Of a stretch of DNA of 64,000 nucleotides, positions 33,967-46,150 are shown piece after piece. Numbering within the stretch: position 1 is the first letter of the stretch; every line of letters starts with the position of its first letter. The stretch covers positions 4,464,001 to 4,528,000 of the forward strand of contig CM057141.1 of the NCBI GenBank assembly GCA_029964075.1, in the 5' to 3' direction. The DNA comes from Patiria pectinifera. Its lineage: Eukaryota; Echinodermata; Asteroidea; Valvatida; Asterinidae. The notes under the pieces were generated by a model. That model searched no databases. It was not told the DNA's origin and saw only the letters and a list, made by a program, of their open reading frames with translations. Made by a program: the position numbers and the translations under genes.

Positions 33967-35079
33967 AATGCTGCCTCTAAGTTTCCTGAAATAGATTGAA
34001 ATCCTCAGGTGCAGATGAACGGATCTTACGAAGTTAGTTAGTCTGTCAGTTGGTTATCCTGTTCGTTAGTGTGACGTCATTTTAAACCACGCCCACTGGC
34101 CATTAGGTAGCATTGGAACTAGAAGCTATCGCAACTTGAGTGCTTATCCAATGGGCGCTAGTAATCAGTGGTGCGCGCGCATTTATGACGTTTTTACTAA
34201 CAAACCGGATGGATCACAAAATTGTTTTGAAATGTAAACATGAAATTTTACTATGCAAATGTATTTACTTGAATGTACCCCCATGCAGATAAGATGTCAA
34301 TGTAAGGGGTCTATTCCAAATTTCAATCATGCAACAGACAGGTTAATTTCTATTTAAATGTGGGTATTTTCTAGACTTTTTTTAATTTAATGCAAGAACT
34401 TATGCTGGTATGCATAACAGCGGTTCTGGAAATGTGTAACAGTCAAAGGGAAGCAAGTGATAAAAACATGCTGGTATTTCATGGGAATATATACTGGTAC
34501 AATAATAAGATGATGTAGAATAGTTTATAAATTTTTCTGCATGTAGTTTGGGGAATGGCTGAAAGTTCCTTTTATTTTTTATCCTAAAGGATGTTCAAAA
34601 ACAATTTGTAACTTCAAAGAATTAACAAACTTGAAAAACAAAATACAACATAATATTTGTTAGTATAATGTGCTGGCATTATTGATCATGCAACAAAAAA
34701 ATGTAAAAAAAAACCACCACAATTTTATTTATAATTCAAGCCACTATCATCATTGTAACAGTTTACAAATCAAAATGATAGATAAAAATGTTCTAATTTA
34801 TGCTTTCCTTTAATCTCAGTGTAGATAAAATATTTTAATTTAAGTATGGAAATACAGTATTTCTTGTCATTATTAATGTCAAAAAAATATTTTGAAAAAT
34901 GCACGTTCAAAGAAATCGAATGGTTTTCATTTTGATTTTTCCGTTCATTAATAAAATGAAGTCTTTCAGAGTCAATAAAAGTGCCTCTTTGTAGAACCAA
35001 ATAAACAATTATGGTATGTCTCACAAACTGACAATATTCAAGTTGCTTTAATAAAGTAGTAAAGTCTGTCTGGAGCCTA
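33967..35079 (+). other. MVD 3'UTR and flank
   Basis: This AT-rich sequence follows the MVD stop. AATAAA at 34950-34955 and 34974-34979 are plausible polyadenylation signals. No open frame with family resemblance is present. Confidence 0.55.
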
Positions 35080-35345
35080 TGTGGCCCATCAGGCTGGTGT
35101 TTATCTCCGGTTTCAGTGGCATGAAACGACTGAGAATATTTCTACTCCCCCTGGATGGGATGCTAGTCCATCGCAGGTTACTCCCAGCTAATGCCCTTTA
35201 TATACTCCTGGGTGGAGAGAGGCAAGTGGGGGTGAAGTGGCTTGCCCGAGGACACAACATATGACCAGCAGCTGGATTCGAACCCCTGACCCTCTGATCA
35301 TGAGTCACAAACCCTAACCACCAGGCCACACTCCCCAGATCTATC
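35080..35345 (-). mobile_element. tRNA-derived SINE (reverse orientation)
   Basis: The tRNA-like head is read on the minus strand: AACCACCAGGCCACACTCCC and GGATTCGAACCCCTGACCC are box A and box B in reverse. The body contains GGATGGGATGCTAGTCCATC and CTCCTGGGTGGAGAG. It sits between the MVD and PRMT7 3' ends. Confidence 0.7.
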
Positions 35346-35556
35346 ATAAAATTGTATTTTTGCATCCATCAGTACGCTGTGATGAGCAGTTTGGGTGTGT
35401 ACCCTTTGGCTGAAATTGAGTTATAAATGCACAAACTGTCAACTCCAAATTGAATTCAAAGGAATGTTAAATGTCTTTATCCAAATACGTTTCTCCCATA
35501 CTGAAAAGAGCTCGTTTCATAATTCATAGACCTAATGGACCCCCATTCCTGTCACT

Positions 35557-36105
35557 GGTCACGTGACCACAGTAGCCTAGTCAAACTTGGTCACAAGCAC
35601 TGAGAGAATGTACCCAAACCAAAGGTGGGCGGAGCTTATGACCCAATCTGGAACGTCGGATACTTTCTGCCTATAAAATTAACAGTCCGCGCTGACCAAG
35701 CAGATCATGACGTTAGGTCAGGTGACCACAGTAGCCAATCAAACTTGTTCACAAGCCCTGTGAGAAATGTACCCAAACCAAAGGTGGGCGGGGCCTGAAA
35801 CGGCAGGCACTTTCTGCCTGTCAATCAAACAATCCGCACTGACCAATCAGATCACGACATTTGGTCAGGTGGTTATAGTAGCTCAGTCCAACTTGGTCAC
35901 ATGCACTGTGAGAAATGTAGACGACCCAAAGGTGGGCAGGGCTTATGGCCAAATCTGGAGCGGTGGACACTTCCTGCCTGTTTATCAAACAATCCGCACT
36001 GACCAATCAGATCACAACTGTTGGTCAGGTGACATGGTTGCTCAGGCAAACTTGGTAACAAGCACAGTGAAAAATGTACCCAAGCAAAAAGTGGGCGGGG
36101 CTTAT
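35557..36105 (+). repeat. Minisatellite of about 150-160 bp units with CCAAT and GC-box motifs
   Basis: Units start at GGTCA(C/G)GTGAC-like sequence at 35557, 35716, 35863 and 36023, giving about 3.5 copies at spacings of 159, 147 and 160. Each carries ACC(A)AAGGTGGGCGGGGC-type and GACCAATCAGATCAC-type segments, resembling GC and CCAAT boxes. The array ends about 40 bp from the PRMT7 stop codon. Confidence 0.75.
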
Positions 36106-36145
36106 TGCCAAAACATGAATGGTCACACTAAAATAAAACCTCCTG

Positions 36146-39100
36146 TCATACGACCTCAAATTTGAAGTGGACGCTGCCGTGGGACGGGTTGAACGAGACG
36201 TCAAATTGCATCCGTGACCCAGGCGCCACCCTGGGGTTAGTCTTGATGAAGTACACCCCTTGCTTGGAGTGCCTGTCCCAGGCTAGGTCTCGGGTGGGGG
36301 TAGGGGGGACGGGGCGCTGGAGTCCAGTGGAGACCCAGGTATCTTGGTCTAGCTGATACTCCATCCAGAGGGCAACGCCGTGGCAAGCACCTTGCCTGGA
36401 AAAACCAGAAATGAATGAAGTATTCAATTATCATACCTCATGCATATTTATGAGCCAAATGGGCTTCCCTCATGTTCCATTGCATCAGGGAAGTAAAAGT
36501 GGCTATTCACCTGACAAGACGCACTAATTATTGTTAACTAGTCAGTATGACTGGGAAAAATAGTACTCCCAAGATTCGGAGAGTCAAGTTACTGCCTTCA
36601 ACCTCGGCAACATAGGTTTGACTCCCAACCTGACCAACATGAGGATAAAGTTTTCTGATGTGCGTTGCCTGCAATATTTGTTGGGGATTTTCCACCCCAC
36701 CCCTAAAACTAAACCTTTTTTGGGGGGGGGAGGAGGGGTGTTTTTGGGTTGAATAACTTCTGTTGGCATCTGCAGACATTGTAAATGTAATGTGAAATCA
36801 GAAGGTGAAATATATTAACTGACCATGTTACTTTGCCCAAAAAATTGCATCAAAGCTCAAAATTGATTTTGCCTTGTTGATTTCATCCAACTGGTTTTAG
36901 TGCCAAAAACATTATATATCGATACATTTTGATGTATCATAATACATATTCGTTGATTTGTTGATTTATCATAATTACAAACATAACTTGTAATTATGAT
37001 ACGTTCTCTTCACATTTTTAGTACACAATTCTAAAGAATTGAACAATTAGGCTCACAATGGTAAAGTGAAATGATATTTTCCATTGAGAACTCACCCAAG
37101 GATTTCGACAGTCCCGCTCTGCGTCTGCGCATCGGTCGGTACAGGCTGACAGAAATCAAACTCCATCAGGTTGAAGTCTTGGCTCAGGGCTTGGCCTGGG
37201 TACTCCCATAGATGGTGGGGCTCTGTGGGTGCGTCACTGATGGCCGAGGAACTCTGTGTGGAATCAAACGGGGTGAGATGTGTGATATTTTACCTTTGAC
37301 TGACATAATTTCACATGCTCTGAATACTCGGTGATTTCACAGCCCTCATGAGAAAAAAAAAATCACCCTTTATTTTACACCTGAAACTAATTTTTTTTTT
37401 ACCTGTACAAGTCCATCAAATATCCGCACATCAAATCCCTCAATGTTACCCACGGGGGCATGGAACTTCCACAGGTGGTCAAACTCCGCGGCGACGCCCC
37501 TCAACCTGGCCCTGCTTGGAAGCACGAGGGCTCCCTCTGCCATGTGAGGGGAAAGGGCCGTCCGGGCGTACCAGAAGTGCAGGTTGTGCCAGGGGAGAAT
37601 GCTGGTGAGGAAGAAGGGCTCGCCCATCAGAACGTCGATCTGGATGTGAAGAAAATGAGATTTGACCTCAATTGGGTGACATCAAGACGGATCATTTGCA
37701 TTTATCCAAACAATAAATTTATTATCAAAAAGCTTATTCGAATTGAGTGTACATTATGCAGGACTTCTCAATTTTTTTTTCAAGAGGATGAACGCCAAGC
37801 TAGAAAGGGCTTGTTCCAGCAAAAATGCCCAAAAATTTTACAGACTCTTTCAAAAAGTTTACTGAGTTACCTGTTGTAGCACCAAAACAAAACGAGATTC
37901 TTCCGCAGTCTTGAGACAGTTTGAGAGAAAACTATGGTTAAACACGCCTATCTTCGCACGAACTCATGTTAGTCAACGACGGTACGGACAAGTATATTGT
38001 ACATTTCGGGACCAGTCTGCCAAGTCTGTCTCATGGCTGGTTACAATATAGCCGTGCACATCATAATGAACTGCAGGGAGTCAGGACCAAGAAGTTTCAT
38101 GAAGATGTTTTAATAATCTTTGCCTAGGGACGTACGCATGTTTTTTTCAGTGCATGCGAAAGTAAGGTCACAAATCAACCATGAGTAGACGACCAATGTC
38201 TTCAACTGAACTTACTACTGGCTGATGAATTTTTAAGCCAGAAACTTAAAACCTAGTTTTAATTGTTACATTTTTTTCATAAAAACTCAGTAACAGAATG
38301 CCAACACATACTTTCCGACCCTTGAAGAAATCCTGGGGTAGATTGAGTGCGCTCTCATCAGACAGGATTACCTCCTCAGTGAGATTGTTGCCCTTGATTA
38401 TGTCTTGCATCACTCGGTGAGACAAGGAGTTTGGCTCAAGACTGTACACCTTGAGAAAAAAAAAGAGAAGACAGAGAGAAAGAAAAATCGGGAAATATAA
38501 TCTGGAGAACCAATATACATACCGAGCGACATTTTACATCAATTAAGCTCCAACATTAAAGATTCTGGATATATTAGTGAAGTCAAACTAATTGGAATCA
38601 AAGCTAGAACAAAGTTTGGCATTTGGCAAGCCAATTAAAGGTAGAGTCCATCATTTGCAGCTATCCAAAAAGTAAGTGACGTAATTATTGTGGAAAAGCA
38701 TAATTGGTTTAAAGATAGTAATGAGACTAAAGTCCCTGTGAAATTTCTCTTTCTGGCAAGCTGTCATATTGAAGAAATCAATGAAGGAAGGCCTTTCCAA
38801 CGATGCGTCTAAAGACGCATTCTTGGAAATTTCCGTTAGTAGTTCGTTTTTAATTCGGCGAAATGCGCACAGGCGTTGACACGATGCACACATGCGCGGT
38901 TGCTATAATTCGTCGGTTTAGTGCGTGACATAGCGTAGCTGCAATCGGCTCAGTGAGAACGTGTCTCGGACGCTGAATTCAGGCCCAATTCAAAACATGA
39001 TTCAGCAGCTTATGATTTAAAATCGAGGTCCTAGAATATTGCTTTTCTCAGAACATACAGCATTCACTGAGCTGAAACTTCATCAGGTTAGTTGTTCAGC

Positions 39101-42100
39101 ACCCTTCTTTAGAATTTGAGCACTTTTGTTGTTTCAAACGAACATAATGCCAAATTACAAATTATGCACTTACCTTTCAGTTAACTAACCACTACAACGG
39201 CAAGGTAGATAAGATTAAGACGTTTGACCCTTCACAAGAAGGCTCATATGCTTTACTTAAACTGGGTATAATGTCAACCACTATTTGGGCTAAGTCCAAA
39301 TTGCTTTGCTACTGCTTGCAATTACACATGGGTCTTTGGAAGCAACTGAAACCACTTCCTATAGACAATGTGTTAATGCTAGCCTTAGTCAAGTTATTCG
39401 GATGCGGCTTTAGACGTGGTAGTCAGTCAGTTACATTACCCGACCGAATACTGCAGAGACATCTGCCATTACCTGTTTGGCTCCCAGCCTAGCTGCGATG
39501 AGAGGCAGCATTGATCCGTCGCTGACACTGACACACAACGTTTTGTCGTTCACAACCTGTTGAGAGATAACAGGGATGAGGAATATTACGTCTTATCAGT
39601 TGCTACCTATAAATGTGATGCGATCAAGCTAAAGTAGTCGTTTATCGACACTGGTCAATTTTTTTTTTTTACAGATTTAAATAAGAGCACAATCTCAGCA
39701 TTACTGCTGTGAAAATCGCATGCTGGTACCATCTTTAGTTCAAAAATTATGGAAGTAGGAACACCAAGAGATGTGATGAAGTGATGCGATGAAGTGGCCC
39801 TATTTTGGTCTAAATCTCCAAATGAAAGTTCCTGCCATGGAACTGGGACCTGACCCAAGGAAAAGTTGCATGCTAGCCTTCACCACTTGACCACTGAGCT
39901 TGCTGGAGCCTGCGGGCCAGTTCGAATCTCATATAGCAATGGGTAATGTCATCGCATCATTGTTCTTCCGTTAGGTGAAGTGATTTTTCTATAATGGGAA
40001 GACAAGTTATCAAACCTTTCTTAGAGCCTGAGTGAAGGTTTCCGTCCGTGCTGCATCGTTCAGCATGCCTATCCGAGGCCGACTCCAGGCGACATGTGCC
40101 CCGCAGTGACAAACTGGCCTCTCTGGCTCCACGTTGGGTTTTGGTGACTGGCTCACATTGAACCACAGGCTGTAGTCATCGTGGGACAGAGTGACATGAA
40201 GCGGCTCTCCTACAATCAGAACATGAATATTTTTTTAAGTAGGCATAAAATCTTGAATCCTATAAATCTACAACATTTGATCTGCGTCAACTGTACCTTT
40301 GATACTCGTACAAGAATGGGTTTGCTCAACAATGGCAAATCTATTAGTACACATACAAGACAATCATTTTGGAAGCTTCAAACTGGATTATTCATGCTCT
40401 ATATGGATTGATAAAAGTGCAACAAGGTACATTACCATATAACTGACATACAGATACTTGTCATTTGATTGGTGGAACTCACATCACGTGACATTCATTA
40501 TTGCTCCTATTCACGCAGGGGCTCAAAACGTCCCATTCGCTCATGGGGAATGGGATTTACTATTCAACAGTTAGGATCATCCTTGTTCCATGGTGCGGGT
40601 TTTTGTGTGCAAATTCTAAACACATAGACAGAGTTCTAAACACACACACACACCTTTGCGCACCTGCAGGGGTTGGTCCAAGAAGTAGACGGCCTGCATC
40701 CAGTGGTCCCTCCACTGAGCGTCCCCGCCCTGAGGATGGGCCCACGTGGGTGCGGTGCTCAGTCGAATCTCCCCCTCCGTGTCCATGCTCAAGTCCCACC
40801 ACATGAAGACACCATGGCACATCCCGTCCGACTCCGCCGCAGTTTCAACAGTTGCGGCTCGACGCTCGGCAAAGTCCCCAGTGCTGAAGTTGAATTCGAT
40901 CATGTCCAAGGGAGCCGTGATCGGCCGGAACTGGTCGGGCGACACCTGGCTGAGCTGCACGTCGTGGACGGAGGCCGCGCCCGAGCAGGCGGCCATCTTG
41001 GCCGGAGGCCTGATGACGTCGTCGTGACCGGCGATTTGGATTGGCTGGAGTTTGTGCCAGTTCCAGACGAGATCAGACTGAATGACTTGTGCCCAGACCG
41101 TGGCTGAATGGGGAATACAGATGGAGTCTTTCTGGAAAATTAAACAGCATGAAGCCCATTTAGGTCATTAAAATCAAAGTGAATAAAAAATGCCTTATAT
41201 CAACTGCAGTATTAACAAAATCTTTGTCTGCAATACGTTGGCAGTTTAACCATTCAAAACAATACAAGATGTAAATATGATAAAGACATTCACACTGTCT
41301 TCATTTAAACTGAATATCTCAAATATGAAACGACTCAACAATGTCCACCCTCTTTTCAAGCCAGATCTCCAACTTTGGAAATCACTTGGAAAACAGAAAC
41401 TTTGTATAAACACAAATACTTTTCCTGGGGGAATTTCACTTTGGCTGGTCCCCACAGGGCCACTATTGTCCTCATTGTAGCAGCTTTGCTTACAGGACCC
41501 ATGCAATATAATATTTTTAACGCTATCCTTGAAAATGCACCTGTAAATCCAGTTTAACTTAACTTTTTTTATTTTTCGCCTTGCCATTTTTTAAGAGTAT
41601 TTTGGTGCCTTTTTGGTTTTTCTCCTAATGCCAATTTTCATATTCATGAGCAAAATTGTGATGTCATTCCGAGAACAAACCTCAATGTTTCAGCTTTTTC
41701 AGCACAAAAAAGTTGCTAGAATTTTGGATATTTTGCTGTCTTTTCTTTGATGATTTTTGTTGTGTAACTAAAAGTACGATGAGCAGCCCCTTCTCACAGA
41801 TGTTTTCAATGAGCAAATTTCGGTTTCACAATTTGAACAAAAAAACCCTAATCTAAACAGTGTCTTCTCGAAATGACATCATAGCAACAGCGCCCTCAGA
41901 TGTCAGGAAAAACATCGAGTAGGAAGTTGCATGAAATGTGTTCCTAAGAAAAATATCATCGCATGAACCCTTTAAGCCTCGCCTTAGCCCAAGCATTTGA
42001 CAAGCTATGTCCTACAGACCAAATTAGTCAGGGACCAGCTTGACAAGACTTGTCCAGTATTTTTTTTGGGGGGGGGGGTGGGGGTGAGGGGGAGAGTATA

Positions 42101-45100
42101 ACCTACCTCTAGTAAATGTCGGTGAGCATGGAGGTACGTCGGCACAGCCCCTTCACCTATGAGCTCGGTATCAAACACCTCAGCTGGCAGAATGTTGGCC
42201 TTGTGTGGCATGTCACCCTCTGGAAAGAGCAAGATAAAATTAATGTCATGCCATATGTGACCTGTCTGCATGGGCGTCGCTAGGATTTTTTCTAGAGGGG
42301 GGGCAAAAAAATTTTTTGCCAAAAATGCTTGCATTTCTCAACATATTCTCGATTTATCAGTTTTAGAGGGGGGGGCAGGGACATTTTGCCCCCCCCCCAA
42401 CTCATTAAATTTACACCACTTTGTCTTCGCGCCTCTTTCTCTTTTCTTTTTTCTCTTCTTCTTCTTCTTCTATTTTTTTTTTGGTTTTCCAGGGGGGGGG
42501 GGGGCAAGTGCCCCCTTGCCCCCTCCTTGCTACGCCCATGCCTGTCTGTCACCACAAAATGTGCATAAAAAAGTCCAATAAAAAAGCTACAGTGGAACGC
42601 CGCTATAACGAACATCGCGGGATCCACAGAAATTGTTCGTAATAGCGATATTTAAGCTGCTGGTGCTCTGGTACTAATTTTTTAATAAATAGCGCCCTTC
42701 AGAATTTCACCCTGCATGCCCTGGTACTTCTAGCTACTGACAGACGACTCCGAACACGTGCCGACTATTGCATAATGTAATTACACAGATTGTGAGCTTA
42801 CTACCGGTACCTACAGCAATGGGTGGCTTTCCCCTTCTATTCCTTGGGGAAATAATAGTCACTTTTCGCTTTTCTGTTGACATTTTTCAACAGCAATAAT
42901 TGTACATTTTGTTCACAAAAATCAAGAGCCAAGGATGATGTTCGGTACAGCCGAATTCTCGGTATAGCGGTGTTCGGTATAGTGACGTTCCACTGTAGTT
43001 TGAAGTTCCTTTTTTTATCCTGTTTAATTAGTTGACTATTCATTCACTGCACAGCGGAGTTTTACATTTACATGCCATTTGCTCGAAAAAATTAGTTTTA
43101 CAAGTTCGTTTTAGTTGGCGGTCTGTATTTCCGTTGCTGAACTCAGTACCCTCAAGTGTTATATACCAATAGAAAGCTCTTTTTCTGCAGGATCCAGAAA
43201 TAAAAAGATCTCAATTTGCAAAAAAAATCCAACTTCGTGTTTATTTTGTGGTGTCGTGTCACGTATACATGTGTTTCCAAAGTCTGCCACTTTGCAGCAA
43301 ATCACTGGCACAATATATGCATTTTCTTGGGGCATGACAAGTAACAGCGGCTGGATGCTACCGTCCTCAATCCTGCAGAATCTTCCAACATCCTTTCGTG
43401 AATTTGAATATCCGACCAAGTTACAGTTAATCAAAAATTTATTACAAACGTAAGTTTCAAATGGCAAATTATATTCTGTTTTGGTTTTGGTTTTATCTTT
43501 TTTTTCTTGTTTAACCACCTGGCCACGGGATTATTTTGGCCGAAAAAATACCATTTTTGAAAAAGACAAAAATGCATCGGCCAATTTTCAAATCAAGTCA
43601 AACACCACAAATGCTGACTCTTGAGAGTCATTTGTACAACATTTGTATGTAACTTCTCACCGTTACCGGTACTTCATATTTTACAACACTCCGAAGCCCT
43701 GCCATGGAGCGATATTTGCTACGACGACAGGCCGTGTACAGCGGCCAAGGTCAAGTTCAAAATACGGTGAGTACAAAACCAACGGAAATAAATGTGTATA
43801 CATGTCCACCGCCGGAGACTTGGGCAAAACTTGATGTCTTGACCCGTCATCCGCCCTTGTGAATATACACTGTCCTCCAGCGTTAACTGGTTAATTAAGA
43901 TATCCCACAACTGAAGTTTTACCTAGCCCAACAGTGACCTCCGTTGACCTTTTGGCTATTATGTTGATTCTTTCCGCAAAACCGTTCTTGGCGATGATAT
44001 TCTTGGCAACTTTTGCAATAGGTTCAAATGCCTAGAAAAACAATAAATAACCGACAAAGTTTTAAGCAGAATGCAATAAAATTGTCCGTGTTCAGGTTTT
44101 GAATTTTGCAACTGTCTAGAATTCATTGGGCCATACTTTTTTAGAATGCTGTAACAATATGAGTTTGGGGTTGAAACACAGAATCTAAGGTTGAATATTT
44201 GTAAACATACATAAAGTTGTATGTCGCTATGATTTGAAAATTACATATTTGGAAAACTGAATTGGTTGGAAAAAGTTGCTCAACTGCACTACTTTCTGAA
44301 ACCTACAACATGCACAAAACGGTGTCGCTCAGTAGCGCGAGTCTGTGTTAACAACTAGGGGGTGATGATGCCCCAAAATCCTGAAACTTCCCTGACGTTG
44401 CACATTCAAAAAGATTGTTGGGGGTGTATGGGGGTATGGGGGGGGGGACACCATATGACACTAGTCGATGCTGTTCATAAAGACAGATCTGGCACTTTTT
44501 TTTTCTTGTTCATATTTAGACATTGACATATTTTGATAATTGGCTAACACAAATGTGCTTAATTGCTACAGAAATGGGGGGGGGGGGGTGTACCAATGGC
44601 CCCTCCCCACTTCCACCCCCCTCCCCAGGTCAAAAAGTCGTGGGGGGGGGGGGATATAACCCAATCCACTCCGGGATTTGCTGTCACTAAAATAATGCCC
44701 TTTTTCGCTCAAATTGTGAACTATTGCCACATTATTCTTCACAAGACCGTCCATACCTCGCAAGCGTAAACAGTGTCCGCGCCACTCTCTGCTGCCATCA
44801 TCGACAGTAGGCCAGTTCCGGTGCCGATGTCAAGAACATTGGCCTTCTTTCCCCTGGCATGCATGAGCTTGATGGCACGTCTGATACCTTCATAGTACTT
44901 CTTATTCTGCAAAAGTCATTAAAAAAAACCTAAATACTTAAATAAAACAGTTGAATGTTAAATAGTTGTAAAGCGCACTTTTTTAAAGCTATTTATAAAT
45001 GCTTAAAGCTATAGTCCATCATTTGTAATTTGTGCATTTTGTTCATTTGAAGCAACAAAAGAGTTCAAAATCTAATAAAGGATACTAAGCAACTAACCTG

Positions 45101-46150
45101 ATAAAGTTTCAGCTAAGCTTCAGCTGTACATTCCGAGAAAAACAGCATTCTAAGATCTCAATTTCAAATCAAAAGTTACTGAATCATGTTTTGAATTGTA
45201 GCTATACGCGACGTCGCGCACTGATCCGACGAATTATAACAACCGAGGGCCCGTGTGCGTCGTTCCAATACTTGCGCGCGCTGCGCTGAATAACAAAACG
45301 AACTACTAATTTAAATTTTCCTACGGTGCTTCTTAAGAATCACCGTTGGAAATGCCTTCTTTCGTTGATTACTTCAAAATGACAGCTTCCCAGAAAGAAC
45401 AATTTCACAGGGAGTTTAGTTCCTTTACTATCTTTCAACTAAGTTTGTTTTTCAACAATAATTACGCCAGTTACTTTTCGGATGGCTGCAAATGATGGAC
45501 TATAGCTTTAACAATTAACACAAGTATAGATATGTACCCAAAGCAGCGTTGCTAATATCGCAAGCATCATGACTTTGGGTGTGATCCCTGGCATCATACA
45601 TGGCATGTACACGGGTTTACGGCTTGAAGGCTTCTAGCTGACTAGTGCCCCTTGAACAAAGATATTGACAAATTTGGGAACTTTAACATAAAAACAAATA
45701 AATGCTACTGCTTGGACCCTTTTGAACTTGCGACTCTTCCAACAGGTTTAGGTTAAGGAAAGAATGTTGCAACCTGACGCTACTTCAGTGGTTGTGTACA
45801 AAGTGTATGTAGAGTCAAGAAAATTTTCTTAAGTATTTCTTAACAAAATTGGAAATGTTTCTCAGTCTCAGATTCATGTCTCATTATCATTTTTGCATTG
45901 ACGGACCTTCATTGAGATGATTTCTGAAGAAAAAAGCAGCGTCAGGTTGCAACATTCTTTCCCAGGTGAATTAGGAATTCCAAATTTTGTGACAAAATCT
46001 GTCCTTCCACCGACATACTCTCTCATCATCGTGCAGCATATCAGTGTACGCCGACCGCGCAATCTCCTGATGATAGTCGTACGTCGAGTCCTCCACCACC
46101 CACTCGCTGGTACCGGTGGTCGGGTTGACTCTCGACAGAATCGCAGACAT
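36146..46150 (-). CDS. PRMT7: Protein arginine N-methyltransferase 7 (11 exons, 680 aa)
   Basis: Exons, 5' to 3': 46150-46019, 44906-44757, 44031-43923, 42219-42107, 41131-40654, 40209-40016, 39556-39473, 38449-38312, 37639-37403, 37253-37096, 36395-36146. They total 2043 nt, in phase, ending TGA. PRMT7 monomethylates arginine using S-adenosylmethionine and has two tandem PRMT modules. In module 1, [10 protein letters not shown] and [18 protein letters not shown] open the protein. SAM motif [15 protein letters not shown] lies at 68-82. The double-E loop is in [11 protein letters not shown] (E144, E153), and WRDHWMQ is the THW-loop equivalent (about 308-314). Module 2 has the degenerate [16 protein letters not shown] and [19 protein letters not shown]. 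Length fits the family (about 690). An upstream in-frame ATG at 46264 would add 38 residues. The intron between exons 3 and 4 and the intron between exons 1 and 2 hold several MITEs. Confidence 0.96.
36560..36720 (+). mobile_element. Possible SINE head
   Basis: GAGAGTCAAGTTACTGCCTT, then CATAGGTTTGACTCCCAACCTG, looks like a tRNA-type box B with a weak box A. It lies in the last PRMT7 intron and is too diverged to classify. Confidence 0.3.
38635..39184. mobile_element. TTAA-flanked MITE in a PRMT7 intron (copy A)
   Basis: The left end TTAA with AGGTAGAGTCCATCATTTGCA is intact and the right end near 39175-39184 is decayed before TTAA. The interior matches 45003-45511 in inverted orientation, for example AATTCAAAACATGATTCAG and GAGCTGAAACTTCATCAGGTTAG. 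It lies between PRMT7 exons 7 and 8. Confidence 0.65.
39840..39960 (-). mobile_element. tRNA-derived SINE fragment
   Basis: ACCACTTGACCACTGAGCTTGC and GGGCCAGTTCGAATCTCATATAGCAATGGGTA parallel 15270-15345. It lies in the PRMT7 intron between exons 6 and 7. Confidence 0.45.
42269..42540. mobile_element. hAT-like MITE with poly-G/C interior
   Basis: CCTGTCTG is duplicated perfectly (8 bp) at 42261-42268 and 42541-42548. The inverted ends are CATGGGCGTCGCTAGGA and TCCTTGCTACGCCCATG. The interior is dominated by G and C runs and a TTCTTC tract. It lies in the PRMT7 intron between exons 3 and 4. Confidence 0.85.
42590..42995. mobile_element. pogo/Tigger-like MITE
   Basis: TA duplicates at 42588-42589 and 42996-42997. 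The ends CAGTGGAACGCCGCTATAACG and CGGTATAGTGACGTTCCACTG are the classic Tigger/pogo type, with subterminal CGAACATCG/CGGTGTTCG. It has no transposase. It lies 48 bp from the hAT-like MITE. Confidence 0.85.
45003..45511. mobile_element. TTAA-flanked MITE in a PRMT7 intron (copy B, perfect ends)
   Basis: TTAA at 45003-45006 and 45508-45511 is followed by 19-bp perfect inverted ends AGCTATAGTCCATCATTTG. It is related to 38635-39184. It lies between PRMT7 exons 1 and 2. Confidence 0.85.
45757..45962. mobile_element. MITE family M8, copy 4
   Basis: The ends are GGAAAGAATGTTGCAACCTG and CAGGTTGCAACATTCTTTCC, perfect inverses over 20 bp. The flanks TAGGTTAA and CAGGTGAA look like a decayed 8-bp duplication. 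It ends 57 bp from PRMT7 exon 1, on the intron side. Confidence 0.8.

Noticed and set aside
43115-43453. 112-codon plus-strand frame as a gene inside PRMT7
   Set aside because: It lies in an intron on the opposite strand with no recognisable domain and no promoter.
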